64,000 nucleotides of DNA, from the NCBI GenBank assembly GCA_017427065.1, contig JAFRTL010000008.1, positions 1 to 64,000 of the forward strand. Reading direction: 5' to 3'. The DNA is from Bacteroidaceae bacterium (GTDB lineage Bacteria; Bacteroidota; Bacteroidia; Bacteroidales; Bacteroidaceae). A program made the position numbers and the translations under genes. The first letter of the stretch is position 1. Every line of letters begins with the position of its first letter. Shown one piece after another: positions 23,668 through 32,757 of this stretch. The notes beneath the pieces were generated by a model, which saw only the letters and a list, made by a program, of their open reading frames with translations, was not told the DNA's origin and did not search any database.

Positions 23668-26259
23668 ATGATTAAAGGACTGAGGTATATATGCTTGATA
23701 ATAAGCCTGCTCTTATTAGGGCAAGCAAGTCTCTATGCGCAGATGTTTTTGACTCAGCGTGACAGGGATATAGAGGGCAGTATATGCTATAATGAAAGTG
23801 TCTATATCCTTTCCAATTATTCGGGGTCTTCACTGGAGAACTTTTCGTTGGACGAATTGCTTCAGCGTAATGTGGAGGCTTTCTATTTTTATCTGCGCAA
23901 AGACTCTGTGAGCAATGCTCTGATGCTGCGCAATCCCAATGGCAGTTTTACGCCATTCTCGGAGGCTCTGGTCTCTGTAAGGAGAGCCTTGACAGAGAAC
24001 AGCAAGTCGGTAATAACCTTGTTCCTTGATTATGTGGTAGAGGCAGATATGGTACAAGCGTTCAGTGAGATAGGCTTGCTGAATTACATCTATGAATATG
24101 ACAATCGTACGGGATGGCCTACACTGAAGAACATGATGGATTCTGATAGGAGATTAGTGCTCTTTGAGGTCCAACACCATCTGAATAGCCCTTCGTGGAT
24201 GAATAATCTGACAGACCATGTGGAGAATGTGGATGCAGACTGGGGTGTCACAGTATCATCTATAGAGTCATTTGATGAACGACTGAAGAAAAGTCTTTCC
24301 ATCTATACAGGTCTGAAATATCTTGAGAACACGATGGGAGAAGAAGAGATTTATGACATGGCTCGCTATTCTCCCTACTTGATAGAGAATTTCAAAAGGG
24401 CTTGGATCAGGGATGGAATGATGCCTAATTTTGTCTTGGTGAATCGCTACTATTCTTGGGTGAACACTACTTTGGCTTCATTCAGAAACTTTAGTATTAT
24501 GTCTGGCATAGTCACCTATAATGGTGAATTGCTGAACTATGTGAACTGGGAGGGCCTCTCTAACTATACGACTGGTAGGTTTACTCTGCCTTTGGAAGCA
24601 AATGGCGAGATTGAACTGGTACCATCGAGTCCTGGTTATACCATCACTCCAGAGAAAATGAGAATGGAGAGCAATGGTAGCAGACGAATTTTCATAGGAG
24701 AATTCAGGGCAAAACCTATTCCATTCACTCAAAATCTGGAATTAAACCTTCCATTGAATGGTTCTGCAAAAGACGACTCAAAGAACCATTACATTACATC
24801 AGCTCGTGGTGTGGAATTTGGGTTAGATCCTATTAGAGGGGAGGTGGCCTCTTTTGAAAATCCCATGCGTATAGACCTGCCTACCTCTTCGGAGATTAAG
24901 ATGAGGGACCATGATTTTACTGTGGGCGTTTGGTTGAAAATTCCTAAGTATCTGGAAGGCAAGACCGACTATTGTGTGTTGGGATCCAAAAATAACGCTT
25001 ACCAGCAAGGACTTCATTTTCTTATAAGAAACCACAAACCTTACATGGGCTTTTTCAATAATGACCTGCATGGGAATACAGAAATTGAAGCTGGTAAATG
25101 GTATCATGTGGTTTGGAGATACAATAAACGCAATGGAGAACAGGCCATTTTTGTGAATGGCAAATTGGATGCAATCGCTTTGGAGCGTCCAGCCTACCTT
25201 GGCAATGATAGCCTATATGTAGGTTATGTGGATTTCAGTCAGACGGCTAATTTTGAGGGTAATCTCAGTGGGTTTAATGTTTGGTCGCGTGTATTAAGCG
25301 ATAAGGAAATCTTGGCTCTTAACAGTCAGGTGGTGGATTTCAATGCGAGTCCTATGGACAATCTGAACAAGTGGCTTTTGGCTGGTCTTTTGATGGCTGT
25401 CGTGGCATTGGCATATCTTGTCTATCGATTTTATAAGCATCGGAAGGCAGTGAAAGCTGGCGACTCTCTTTCAGGTATCAATGGATTGGCGAAAGTAGAG
25501 GAGGATAAGGAACAACTGAAGAATATTATCCGTCTGTTTGGCGATTTTTTGGTTATCGATCGTAATGGAGAAGATATCACGGCGCTATTCACTCCTAAAA
25601 TAAAGCAAATCTTCTTGTTGATTCTACTTTATTCTTCGCGTGGAGGTCAGGGCGTTTCAGGAAATGAACTGGCTGAACATATTTGGGGAGATACTGAAGG
25701 CAAAAAGATAAAGAGTCTTCGTAGTGTTTCTATCTTAAAACTCCGTAAGATTTTGGAAAGATTAGATAAGATGGAGGTGCTATTCAATGCAAACCACTAT
25801 AGTATCCAAATGTCTGAACCATTGGTATGCGACTATCTGCAGTATCTGGATATGTTGCGCGAGAAACGGGTGACTACCAAAAGGACTTTCGAGCAGTTTT
25901 ATCGTATCCTTAGTCGTGGAGAAATCTTTGAAGGCATGTCATTCGAATGGATGGACGATTACAAGAGTTATGTATGCAACAGTTCTGTCGATGTGATGTC
26001 CCGCTTTATAGGGAGCTATTCCATCAAGGATGAACCCGATGTGGTGATACAAATTGCAGAACAGATTTTGTTGAATGATCCTTCAAATGAAGAGGCCTTG
26101 AGCTATAAGGTTAGAGCATTGATGGCGCACAATAATTTCAAGCAGGCACGCTATGCTTATGATAGATTCTGCAACGAATACAAGGCCATGTATGGTGAAC
26201 CCTTTGGGCTTTCATTTGAACAGATTTCAAGCGAAGAGGGTCTAAAAGATTTGTTATAG
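23668..26259 (+). CDS. transmembrane regulator: PI-PLC-like + LamG-like + SARP/BTAD output
   Basis: An unusual 863-aa modular protein. A signal anchor (about 3-25) is followed by a PI-PLC-like TIM barrel (about 35-210), recognised by SVITLFLDYV, GLLNYIYEYD, GWPTLKNMM and RRLVLFEVQ. However, the usual catalytic His positions read SNYSGS and LMLRN, so it is probably inactive and used for binding. A LamG/concanavalin-like domain lies at about 390-550 (DHDFTVGVWLKIP, GKWYHVVWRYN, NGKLDAIAL). One membrane helix (WLLAGLLMAVVALAYLVYRFY) leads to a cytoplasmic winged helix (ELAEHIWGD, SLRSVSILKLRKIL) and a BTAD-like helical end. It would carry an envelope signal directly to DNA. The ATG at 23668 replaces a TTG seven codons upstream. 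It is monocistronic; the Gfo/Idh operon follows. Confidence 0.78.
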   Translation: MIKGLRYICLIISLLLLGQASLYAQMFLTQRDRDIEGSICYNESVYILSNYSGSSLENFSLDELLQRNVEAFYFYLRKDSVSNALMLRNPNGSFTPFSEALVSVRRALTENSKSVITLFLDYVVEADMVQAFSEIGLLNYIYEYDNRTGWPTLKNMMDSDRRLVLFEVQHHLNSPSWMNNLTDHVENVDADWGVTVSSIESFDERLKKSLSIYTGLKYLENTMGEEEIYDMARYSPYLIENFKRAWIRDGMMPNFVLVNRYYSWVNTTLASFRNFSIMSGIVTYNGELLNYVNWEGLSNYTTGRFTLPLEANGEIELVPSSPGYTITPEKMRMESNGSRRIFIGEFRAKPIPFTQNLELNLPLNGSAKDDSKNHYITSARGVEFGLDPIRGEVASFENPMRIDLPTSSEIKMRDHDFTVGVWLKIPKYLEGKTDYCVLGSKNNAYQQGLHFLIRNHKPYMGFFNNDLHGNTEIEAGKWYHVVWRYNKRNGEQAIFVNGKLDAIALERPAYLGNDSLYVGYVDFSQTANFEGNLSGFNVWSRVLSDKEILALNSQVVDFNASPMDNLNKWLLAGLLMAVVALAYLVYRFYKHRKAVKAGDSLSGINGLAKVEEDKEQLKNIIRLFGDFLVIDRNGEDITALFTPKIKQIFLLILLYSSRGGQGVSGNELAEHIWGDTEGKKIKSLRSVSILKLRKILERLDKMEVLFNANHYSIQMSEPLVCDYLQYLDMLREKRVTTKRTFEQFYRILSRGEIFEGMSFEWMDDYKSYVCNSSVDVMSRFIGSYSIKDEPDVVIQIAEQILLNDPSNEEALSYKVRALMAHNNFKQARYAYDRFCNEYKAMYGEPFGLSFEQISSEEGLKDLL

Positions 26260-26416
26260 AAACTATAATAGGGCAAATTTTCTTTCTAATAATCAAAAAT
26301 TTTTGTAAAAGTTTCTGTTTTATTATTTCGCTGATAATAAGCGCATTGCCTTTAATAAAGTGGGCAAATTAGCCTCTTGTTAGTCCTACCTTTACTCCTT
26401 TTTTAAATAAGGTTAG

Positions 26417-26446
26417 TTGCTTTTTTATAAATAATATTTATATTTG
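26417..26446 (+). promoter_or_regulatory. promoter of the Gfo/Idh/MocA operon
   Basis: TTG (26417-26419) and TATATTTG (26439-26446) are 19 nt apart. A leader of about 70 nt precedes the ATG at 26525. The operon's regular codon choice suggests strong expression. Confidence 0.65.
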
Positions 26447-26524
26447 TAGTGCCTTATTGGGGCAAACTATATCTGTAAAGATTATAGCTTAACATATTTT
26501 TTAACTATTAGTAACTTTAAATTT

Positions 26525-27979
26525 ATGGAACGTAGAAATTTCCTGAAGACAATGGGTGCAGCTGCTGCATTTACCATTGTTCCTCGCAAGGTGTTGGGCA
26601 ACGGCTTCATGGCTCCTAGTGACACGGTGAACCTTGCTGCTATCGGCGTAGGTAGTCAGGGTGGTGGTGATATCCAGAATATCATGACTCCTGAGGTGCC
26701 TATCGACAGAAAGAACCAGACTCGTAGCAGAGCTGCTGGAAGTAATGGAAATTATTCTGGTGCTATTCAGCGTCAGATGCAAAGACGTGCATCTGACAAC
26801 ATCGTTCAGATGGGTGATGCAGGTAGAAGAGAGTTTCATTATGCCAACATCTATGCTCTTTGCGATGTAGACTGGGGTTATGCTGGACATATTATGGCTG
26901 GCTATCCTAGTGCAAAGAAGTACTACGACTGGCGTGAGATGCTGGAGAAGGATCGCAACAACATCGATGCTGTTCTGATTGGTACTCCTGACCACAACCA
27001 TGCTATCATTGCTTCTCACTTCATGAAGGCTGGCAAGGCTGTGTTCGTTGAGAAACCAATGGCCAAGACTATTCACGAGTGCCGTTACTTAGCACAGTTG
27101 GCTAAGGAAACAGGTGTAGTGACTCAGATGGGTAACCAGGGCCACAACGTAGAGGGTACTTATCAGACTATTGAGTGGATCCAGAGCGGTCTGATCGGTG
27201 ATGTAACTGAAGTTCACATGTGGTCTAACCGTCCAATGTGGCCACAAGGTTATCTGACTCGTGGTGCAGAACAGCCTATTCCAGAAGATTTCAACTATGA
27301 TGTATGGCTCGGCCCGGCTCCTTACAAACCATTCAATTTAGCCTTCACACACTTCAATTGGCGTGGTCTGTGGGATTATGGTACTGGTGCTATGGGTGAC
27401 ATGGGTGCTCATACTTTTGATGCTCCTATTCTTGCTCTTGAACTGGGTATGCCTACAAAGATTCAAGCTACAACTCCTCCATTTAATGCTGAGTATATTC
27501 CTCTCTGCGAGCAGGTTGAGTATTACTTCCCAGCACGTGGAAAGAAACCTCCAGTGAAGGTAACTTGGAGTGATGGTGGTATTAAGCCTTTCCGTCCAAA
27601 CGAGTTGGAACCAGACCGTCAGCTGCGTGAGTGCTTGTACGTTGGTACAAAGGGTATGATCATGCATGGTACTCATGGTGCTTCTCCTGAGTTGATTCCA
27701 TTGAAGAAGGGCTTCAAGGAGCCTAAGAAGACGTTGGCTCGTCCTGACAACATTTATGTGGACTTCATCAATGCTATTAAGGAAGGCCGCAAGGCTAAGA
27801 ACGACTTCGAGATTGCTTCTAAGCTGACTGAAATTATGTTGCTGACCAACATTGCCGTGATGTCACAGCAAATTAACACTACGCTGGAGTATGATGCCCA
27901 GAAGATGGAAATCACCAACTTGCCTGAGGCTAATCAGTTCTTCAAGTCTGAGTATCGTAAGGGTTGGGAGTTGGCATAA
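26525..27979 (+). CDS. Tat-exported Gfo/Idh/MocA family oxidoreductase (paralogue 1)
   Basis: This 484-aa NAD(P)-dependent sugar or cyclitol oxidoreductase has a twin-arginine signal (ERRNFLKTMGAAAAF). The Rossmann glycine motif IGVGSQGGG is at about 41-49, then the EKP motif of the family (FVEKPMAKT) and the C-terminal alpha/beta domain (GALWDYG-like, GAMGDMGAHTFDAP). The cofactor normally enters the periplasm already bound, consistent with Tat export. Long stretches are almost identical to the next gene, so this is a tandem duplication. Substrate unknown; the third gene (TIM-barrel epimerase) suggests 3-keto-sugar chemistry. Confidence 0.92.
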   Translation: MERRNFLKTMGAAAAFTIVPRKVLGNGFMAPSDTVNLAAIGVGSQGGGDIQNIMTPEVPIDRKNQTRSRAAGSNGNYSGAIQRQMQRRASDNIVQMGDAGRREFHYANIYALCDVDWGYAGHIMAGYPSAKKYYDWREMLEKDRNNIDAVLIGTPDHNHAIIASHFMKAGKAVFVEKPMAKTIHECRYLAQLAKETGVVTQMGNQGHNVEGTYQTIEWIQSGLIGDVTEVHMWSNRPMWPQGYLTRGAEQPIPEDFNYDVWLGPAPYKPFNLAFTHFNWRGLWDYGTGAMGDMGAHTFDAPILALELGMPTKIQATTPPFNAEYIPLCEQVEYYFPARGKKPPVKVTWSDGGIKPFRPNELEPDRQLRECLYVGTKGMIMHGTHGASPELIPLKKGFKEPKKTLARPDNIYVDFINAIKEGRKAKNDFEIASKLTEIMLLTNIAVMSQQINTTLEYDAQKMEITNLPEANQFFKSEYRKGWELA

Positions 27980-28010
27980 TAGTATTAACCGATTTAAAGT
28001 AAAGAATAAT

Positions 28011-29471
28011 ATGGAAAAGAATATTACACGCAGAAGCTTCCTGAAAGCTGCAGGTGCTGCTGCTGCATTCACAATCGTTCCACGCAATGTGTTGGGTATG
28101 GGCTATCAGGCTCCGAGCGACACTGTGAATTTGGTTGCCATTGGTGTTGGTAATCAGGGTGGTGGTGACATCCAGAATATCGCTACTCCTGATGTGCCTA
28201 TCAACAGAGGTAGCATTCCTGGCATGGGCATTCAGCCTTATTCTGGTTTGACTCCTCCACGTCAGGCTCCTCGTGCTTCCGATAGTCCTGTTCAGATGGG
28301 TGATGCTGGCCGTCGTGAGTTCCATTATGCCAACATTTACGCTATCTGTGATGTGGACTTTAACTATGCTGCTCGTATCATGAATGGCTACCCTAAGGCT
28401 AAGAGATATCATGACTGGCGCGAGATGCTGGAGAAGGATCGCAACAATATCGATGCTGCTCTGATTGCAACTCCTGACCATAACCATGCAATCATCGCTT
28501 CTCATTTCATGAAGGCTGGTAAGGCTGTGTTCGTTGAGAAGCCTATGGCTAAGACCATCTACGAGACCCGTTACTTGGCTAAGTTGGCTAAAGAAACTGG
28601 CGTAGTGACTCAGATGGGTAACCAGGGCCACAACGTGGAAGGTACTTATCAGACTATCGAGTGGATCCAGAGTGGCTTGATTGGTGACGTAACTGAGGTT
28701 CACATGTGGTCTAACCGTCCAATGTGGAAACAGGGTTACTTCGATCGTCCTGCAGAAGAGGTAGTTCCAGAGGGATTCGATTATGACACTTGGCTGGGCC
28801 CGGCTCCTAAGAAGCCTTACACTGCCGCTACTACTCACTTCTCTTGGCGTGGTCTGTGGGACTATGGTACTGGTGCTATGGGTGACATGGGTGCTCATAC
28901 GTTCGATGCTCCTATTTTGGCACTGAACTTGGGTATGCCGACTAAGATCCAGGCTACTACTACTCCGTTCAACAAGGAATATCTGCCACAGTGCGAGTAT
29001 GTAGAGTATCAGTTTGCTAACCCAGATCCAAAGAAGAAGAATCCTATCAAGGTAACTTGGAGTGATGGTGGTATCAAACCATTCCGTCCAGCTGCATTGG
29101 AGGCTAACCGTCAGTTGCGCGAGTGCTTGTACATTGGTACAAAGGGCATGATCATGCATGGTACTCACGGTGCATCTCCTGAGTTGGTTCCTGCTGATCC
29201 TAACTTCGTGGCTCCTGCTAAGACGTTGGCTCGTCCAGACAACATCTATGTGGACTTCATCAACGCTATCAAGGAAGGTCGCAAGGCTAAGAACGACTTC
29301 GAGATTTCTTCTAAGTTAAATGAAATCATGTTGCTGACTAACATCGCAGTGGTATCACAGCAAATCAACAAGACGCTGGAATATGATGCTGCCAACATGA
29401 AGATCACTAACTTGCCAGAAGCTAACGACTACTTCCACTATCAGTATCGTGATGGTTGGTCTTTGGCATAA
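28011..29471 (+). CDS. Tat-exported Gfo/Idh/MocA family oxidoreductase (paralogue 2)
   Basis: This 486-aa paralogue of the preceding gene has the same plan: Tat signal (TRRSFLKAAGAAAAF), IGVGNQGGG Rossmann motif, FVEKPMAKT, and the C-terminal GAMGDMGAHTFDAP. The start at 28011 (MEKNITRRSF) was chosen, 31 bp after the first gene; a longer frame running into gene 1 has no signal peptide. The two differ mainly near residues 60-90, around 235-260 and in the C-terminal third, likely tuning substrate choice. Central regions are nearly identical in DNA, pointing to gene conversion or a recent duplication. Confidence 0.92.
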   Translation: MEKNITRRSFLKAAGAAAAFTIVPRNVLGMGYQAPSDTVNLVAIGVGNQGGGDIQNIATPDVPINRGSIPGMGIQPYSGLTPPRQAPRASDSPVQMGDAGRREFHYANIYAICDVDFNYAARIMNGYPKAKRYHDWREMLEKDRNNIDAALIATPDHNHAIIASHFMKAGKAVFVEKPMAKTIYETRYLAKLAKETGVVTQMGNQGHNVEGTYQTIEWIQSGLIGDVTEVHMWSNRPMWKQGYFDRPAEEVVPEGFDYDTWLGPAPKKPYTAATTHFSWRGLWDYGTGAMGDMGAHTFDAPILALNLGMPTKIQATTTPFNKEYLPQCEYVEYQFANPDPKKKNPIKVTWSDGGIKPFRPAALEANRQLRECLYIGTKGMIMHGTHGASPELVPADPNFVAPAKTLARPDNIYVDFINAIKEGRKAKNDFEISSKLNEIMLLTNIAVVSQQINKTLEYDAANMKITNLPEANDYFHYQYRDGWSLA

Positions 29472-29496
29472 TGTCTATTTTTAATTGATTAAAGAT

Positions 29497-30627
29497 ATGG
29501 ATAAATCAAGAAGACAATTTTTGGGACTGTCTGCTGCCGCTTTGGCAGGTGTGACTTTGGTCCCTTCTTTGGTTTCATGTAAAGCTGAGAATGCTGCTCC
29601 TGCGCCAGCTGCTGATGGGAAGATTAGTTCTACTTTCAATGGTGTTGCTATTGGAACGATTACTTATAGCTATCGTGGAATGCAACCTGGCTTGGAGAAT
29701 TTGATTAAGACGTGTAAGGATTCTCTTATAAGTAACTTAGAGTTGATGGGTAGTGATCTTGAAGGTTGCTTGGGTATCCCAGAAAACCCAACCATGCGTA
29801 TCATGCAGGCAGCTATGGCTGCTCAACGTCCAGCTGCTGGTGCTCCAGCTGCTGCTGGTCAGCGTCCTGGCGGTGGTGCTCCAGGTGGTGCTCCAGGTGG
29901 TGCTCCTGGTGGCCCAGGTGGTCCTGGTGGTTTCCGTCGTCCATCTTTCACTCCTGAACAGCAAGCTGAGATTGACAAGTATAATGAGGATGTGAAGAAG
30001 TTCCGTCGTGACATGGATTGGGATAAGGTAGAAGTTGTTCGTAAGCGTTTTGCTGACGAGGGTATTGCCATTCACATCGTGAAGACTGAGCCTTCTCGTT
30101 ATACAGATCCTGAGGACATTGACTATGCATTCAAGTTGGCTAAGGCTATGGGTGCTGTAGGTGTAACAGATGAGTTGTCTCAGGAAGCTGTTGAGAAGAT
30201 CGCTCCTTATGCTGAGAAGCACGATATGTTCTACATCATGCATAACCACATGCAGTATGCTACAGAAGAGTGGAGCGCAGGACCAGACAAGGCATTGGCA
30301 GTATCTCCTAAGATTATGCTGAACTTTGATATGGGTCACTACTTTGGCTCTACTGGTAAGCACCCTCTGGACTTCATCAAGAAGTATGGTGATCGTATTG
30401 TAAACTTGCACATCAAGGATAAGACTGGTCCTAATGCTGAAGAACCTAATGCAAATCAGGTTTGGGGTCAGGGTCAGACTCCATTGGAGGATGTGTTGCT
30501 CTACTTGCGTGACAATAAGGTGCCTATCTTCCCTGATATTGAGTTGGAATATACTGTGAAACCATGGTCTAATTCAGTGAAGGAAGTTGCTACTTGTGTG
30601 AAGTACGCTCGTCAGATTCTGATGTAA
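29497..30627 (+). CDS. Tat lipoprotein, sugar phosphate isomerase/epimerase-like TIM barrel
   Basis: This 376-aa protein has a twin-arginine signal (SRRQFLGLSAAALAG) ending in a lipobox LVSC (Cys28), so it is a Tat-exported lipoprotein. The xylose-isomerase-like TIM barrel shows the metal ligands of the family (ELMG, YIMHNHMQY, LNFDMGHYFG, LHIKDK, PDIELEY). A Gly/Ala/Pro-rich insertion of about 45 residues (near 110-155, repeats of GGAP) interrupts the barrel after the second strand region. Together with the two oxidoreductases it likely oxidises and rearranges a sugar in the periplasm. The ATG at 29497 was chosen over a TTG upstream. A terminator follows. Confidence 0.88.
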   Translation: MDKSRRQFLGLSAAALAGVTLVPSLVSCKAENAAPAPAADGKISSTFNGVAIGTITYSYRGMQPGLENLIKTCKDSLISNLELMGSDLEGCLGIPENPTMRIMQAAMAAQRPAAGAPAAAGQRPGGGAPGGAPGGAPGGPGGPGGFRRPSFTPEQQAEIDKYNEDVKKFRRDMDWDKVEVVRKRFADEGIAIHIVKTEPSRYTDPEDIDYAFKLAKAMGAVGVTDELSQEAVEKIAPYAEKHDMFYIMHNHMQYATEEWSAGPDKALAVSPKIMLNFDMGHYFGSTGKHPLDFIKKYGDRIVNLHIKDKTGPNAEEPNANQVWGQGQTPLEDVLLYLRDNKVPIFPDIELEYTVKPWSNSVKEVATCVKYARQILM

Positions 30628-30653
30628 TTACATGATTACATACAGATACATTA

Positions 30654-30680
30654 AGAGCCACCCGATTGGGTGGCTCTTTT
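30654..30680 (+). terminator. intrinsic terminator of the oxidoreductase operon
   Basis: A 10-bp perfect stem (agagccaccc / gggtggctct) with a GATT loop is followed by a T-run. The convergent acyl-CoA ligase gene ends 28 bp further on. Confidence 0.9.
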
Positions 30681-30707
30681 ATTTCATCTCTATATCTAAT
30701 AATTCTA

Positions 30708-32393
30708 TTAAACTGGATAATTAGTATAGATGTAGCGTTTAATACTCTTCTTTGGCGTCTTCTCAAACTCTTCTGGCATTTGATGAATGGCATGCACTCT
30801 GGCATACGATGGGATGATTTGGTTTAAAGTCTGGCGGTTTTCTTCCATCTTCTTTGCCAAATCGCCTTGGGAGATATGAGCCTTCTTAAGTTCGTCAGGA
30901 TCTGTATAGACTAATCCATAGAGATGTTCACCCTTCTGGATAACTAAGCATTCTGTGACAAATGGAAGAGATGCCAATTTATCTTCTATCTCCTCAGGAT
31001 AGATATTTTGGCCGTTGGCTCCTAAGAGCATGGTCTTAGAGCGACCCTTGATAAAGACATTGCCTTCTGCATCCATCACGCCAAGGTCGCCAGTATGATA
31101 CCAACCATCTCTCAAGGTCTGTGCAGTAGCCTCTTCGTTTTTATAGTAGCCAAGCATGACATTCATGCCTCGTGCCAATATCTCACCAGGTATATGCTGA
31201 GGGTCACGACTGTCTATCTTAATCTCCATGCGTGGAGCAGCTTTTCCGCAAGAACCTTGCTTGAATCGTTGCCAGTCTTCATAGCAAAGAATAGGGGCAC
31301 ATTCTGTAGCTCCATATCCAACAGTATAGTTGAAACCGATGCCTTTCAGGAAGATTTCCACATCCTGGTTCATGGCAGCACCACCAATGATGATTTCATA
31401 GAAGTTATCGCCAAAGGCTTTCTGCATACGTCTTCGGATTTGCATCTTCACACGGTCGCGAAGCAATGGGGTCATCAACGCCAATCGAATGCCTGGAGCC
31501 TTGATCTGTGGGAAGATAGCTTTACGTACGATTTTCTCTATGATCAAAGGTACAGCGATGATGACGCGAGGCTTCAGTTCTGCGAAAGCATTGAGCAATA
31601 CAGCTGGTGATGGTGTTTTTGTGAGGAAGTAGACGTGCATGCCCCAAAGGAATTCGAAGAGAAACTCAAATGCCATGCCATATTCATGAGCCATAGGGAG
31701 CATAGAAACCACATTATCACCTGGCTTCAACTCTTTTCCAAGCACTTCTTCTGCAAACTTGGCATTGCTCCACAAAGCACGATAGGGCAGCATCACGCCT
31801 TTAGAGTTGGATGTAGTGCCACTAGTAAAGTTGAGTACAGCCAGTTCGTCAGGCGAATCACGATGGTAGTGAATGTCGCGTGCGCGGAAGTACATTGGAA
31901 ATCGTTCTCCAAACAGGCGATTAAGGTTGGCACGTGCATACTGGACTTTCTCAGTACGACCTACCAGAAGTGAATACTCATCGTTTGAGTTAGAGAAGAT
32001 ACCTTCCAGACCTGGCATCTTATCAGGATCGAGCTTTGGCCATACCTGATCACCTACGAAGAGGAGCTTCGCTTCTGAGAAATTCACCAGATCATGAATT
32101 TGCTCAGGATGGAACTCGTGCAAGATAGGCACAGCTACCGCTCCATACGTCAGAGTGGCCAGGAAAGCAATGCCCCAGCGCACTGTGTTTCTACCACATA
32201 TAGCTACCTTGTCTCCTTTCTCAACACCAGAGGCCTCGAGTATGATGTGAACTTTCTCGATGATTCGAGCAACGTCTTTATACTTATAGGTATGAGTACC
32301 ATAGTCTGTTAAAGCATCCAAGTCCCAATATTTACGGATGCTCTGTTCGATATAGTCATTAAAACTTGGACAATCCATAGTTTGTAAATTCAT
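30708..32393 (-). CDS. AMP-binding long-chain acyl-CoA ligase
   Basis: An adenylate-forming enzyme that activates a carboxylic acid (probably a fatty acid) with ATP and links it to CoA. The P-loop motif LNFTSGTTSNSKGVM, the VGYGATECAPI substrate/AMP motif and WYHTGDLGVMD are all present, with a C-terminal lid ending in KKSIKRYIY. At about 561 aa it has normal length. I chose the ATG at 32393 (MNLQTMDCPSFNDYIE) because family members begin just before this segment. A further in-frame ATG lies at 32441, and the stretch above it looks non-coding. The gene is preceded by tRNA-Pro and its terminator on the same strand. Confidence 0.9.
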   Translation of the reverse strand: MNLQTMDCPSFNDYIEQSIRKYWDLDALTDYGTHTYKYKDVARIIEKVHIILEASGVEKGDKVAICGRNTVRWGIAFLATLTYGAVAVPILHEFHPEQIHDLVNFSEAKLLFVGDQVWPKLDPDKMPGLEGIFSNSNDEYSLLVGRTEKVQYARANLNRLFGERFPMYFRARDIHYHRDSPDELAVLNFTSGTTSNSKGVMLPYRALWSNAKFAEEVLGKELKPGDNVVSMLPMAHEYGMAFEFLFEFLWGMHVYFLTKTPSPAVLLNAFAELKPRVIIAVPLIIEKIVRKAIFPQIKAPGIRLALMTPLLRDRVKMQIRRRMQKAFGDNFYEIIIGGAAMNQDVEIFLKGIGFNYTVGYGATECAPILCYEDWQRFKQGSCGKAAPRMEIKIDSRDPQHIPGEILARGMNVMLGYYKNEEATAQTLRDGWYHTGDLGVMDAEGNVFIKGRSKTMLLGANGQNIYPEEIEDKLASLPFVTECLVIQKGEHLYGLVYTDPDELKKAHISQGDLAKKMEENRQTLNQIIPSYARVHAIHQMPEEFEKTPKKSIKRYIYTNYPV

Positions 32394-32577
32394 AGTATCT
32401 ATGCTATTAATAATTGCACAATCATCTTTCATGTGTGCCATTTTTCCTTTTGCGAATGCAAATCTAAGAAGATTTTTGCACGCTTGCAAGTTTTCTGTGC
32501 AAAAGATGCACTCAAATTGCAAAATCTTTGTAACTTCATGCAAATAGTCCTTTAGGAAAAAGATAGGAAATAAAGAC

Positions 32578-32615
32578 AAAAGGCATTGAACCTCAATAGG
32601 TAATCAATGCCTTTT
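32578..32615 (-). terminator. intrinsic terminator after tRNA-Pro
   Basis: The arms aggcattga (32581-32589) and tcaatgcct (32604-32612) are flanked by AAA and TTTTT, so the hairpin works in both directions. On the minus strand it directly follows the tRNA. Confidence 0.85.
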
Positions 32616-32623
32616 TCTCAATG

Positions 32624-32698
32624 TCGGGGTGACTGGATTCGAACCAGCGACCCCACGCCCCCCAGACGTATACTCTAACCGGGCTGAGCTACACCCCG
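32624..32698 (-). tRNA. tRNA-Pro (anticodon GGG)
   Basis: The reverse strand folds as a cloverleaf: acceptor CGGGGTG/CACCCCG, D arm GCTC...GAGT, anticodon stem TACGT/GCGTG with loop CTGGGGG (anticodon GGG), and T arm CTGG-TTCGAAT-CCAG. The CCA end is not encoded: the bases after the discriminator A read CA. A terminator follows at 32578-32615. Confidence 0.93.
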
Positions 32699-32757
32699 AA
32701 TTGCGGATGCAAAGTTATTGTTCTTTTTCAATATTTGCAAATTAATCTGTGGCTTTT

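Noticed and set aside
27942-29168. 408-residue frame antisense to the second oxidoreductase
   Set aside because: It overlaps a gene with clear Tat and Rossmann motifs and is Ser/Thr/His-rich without domain signals.
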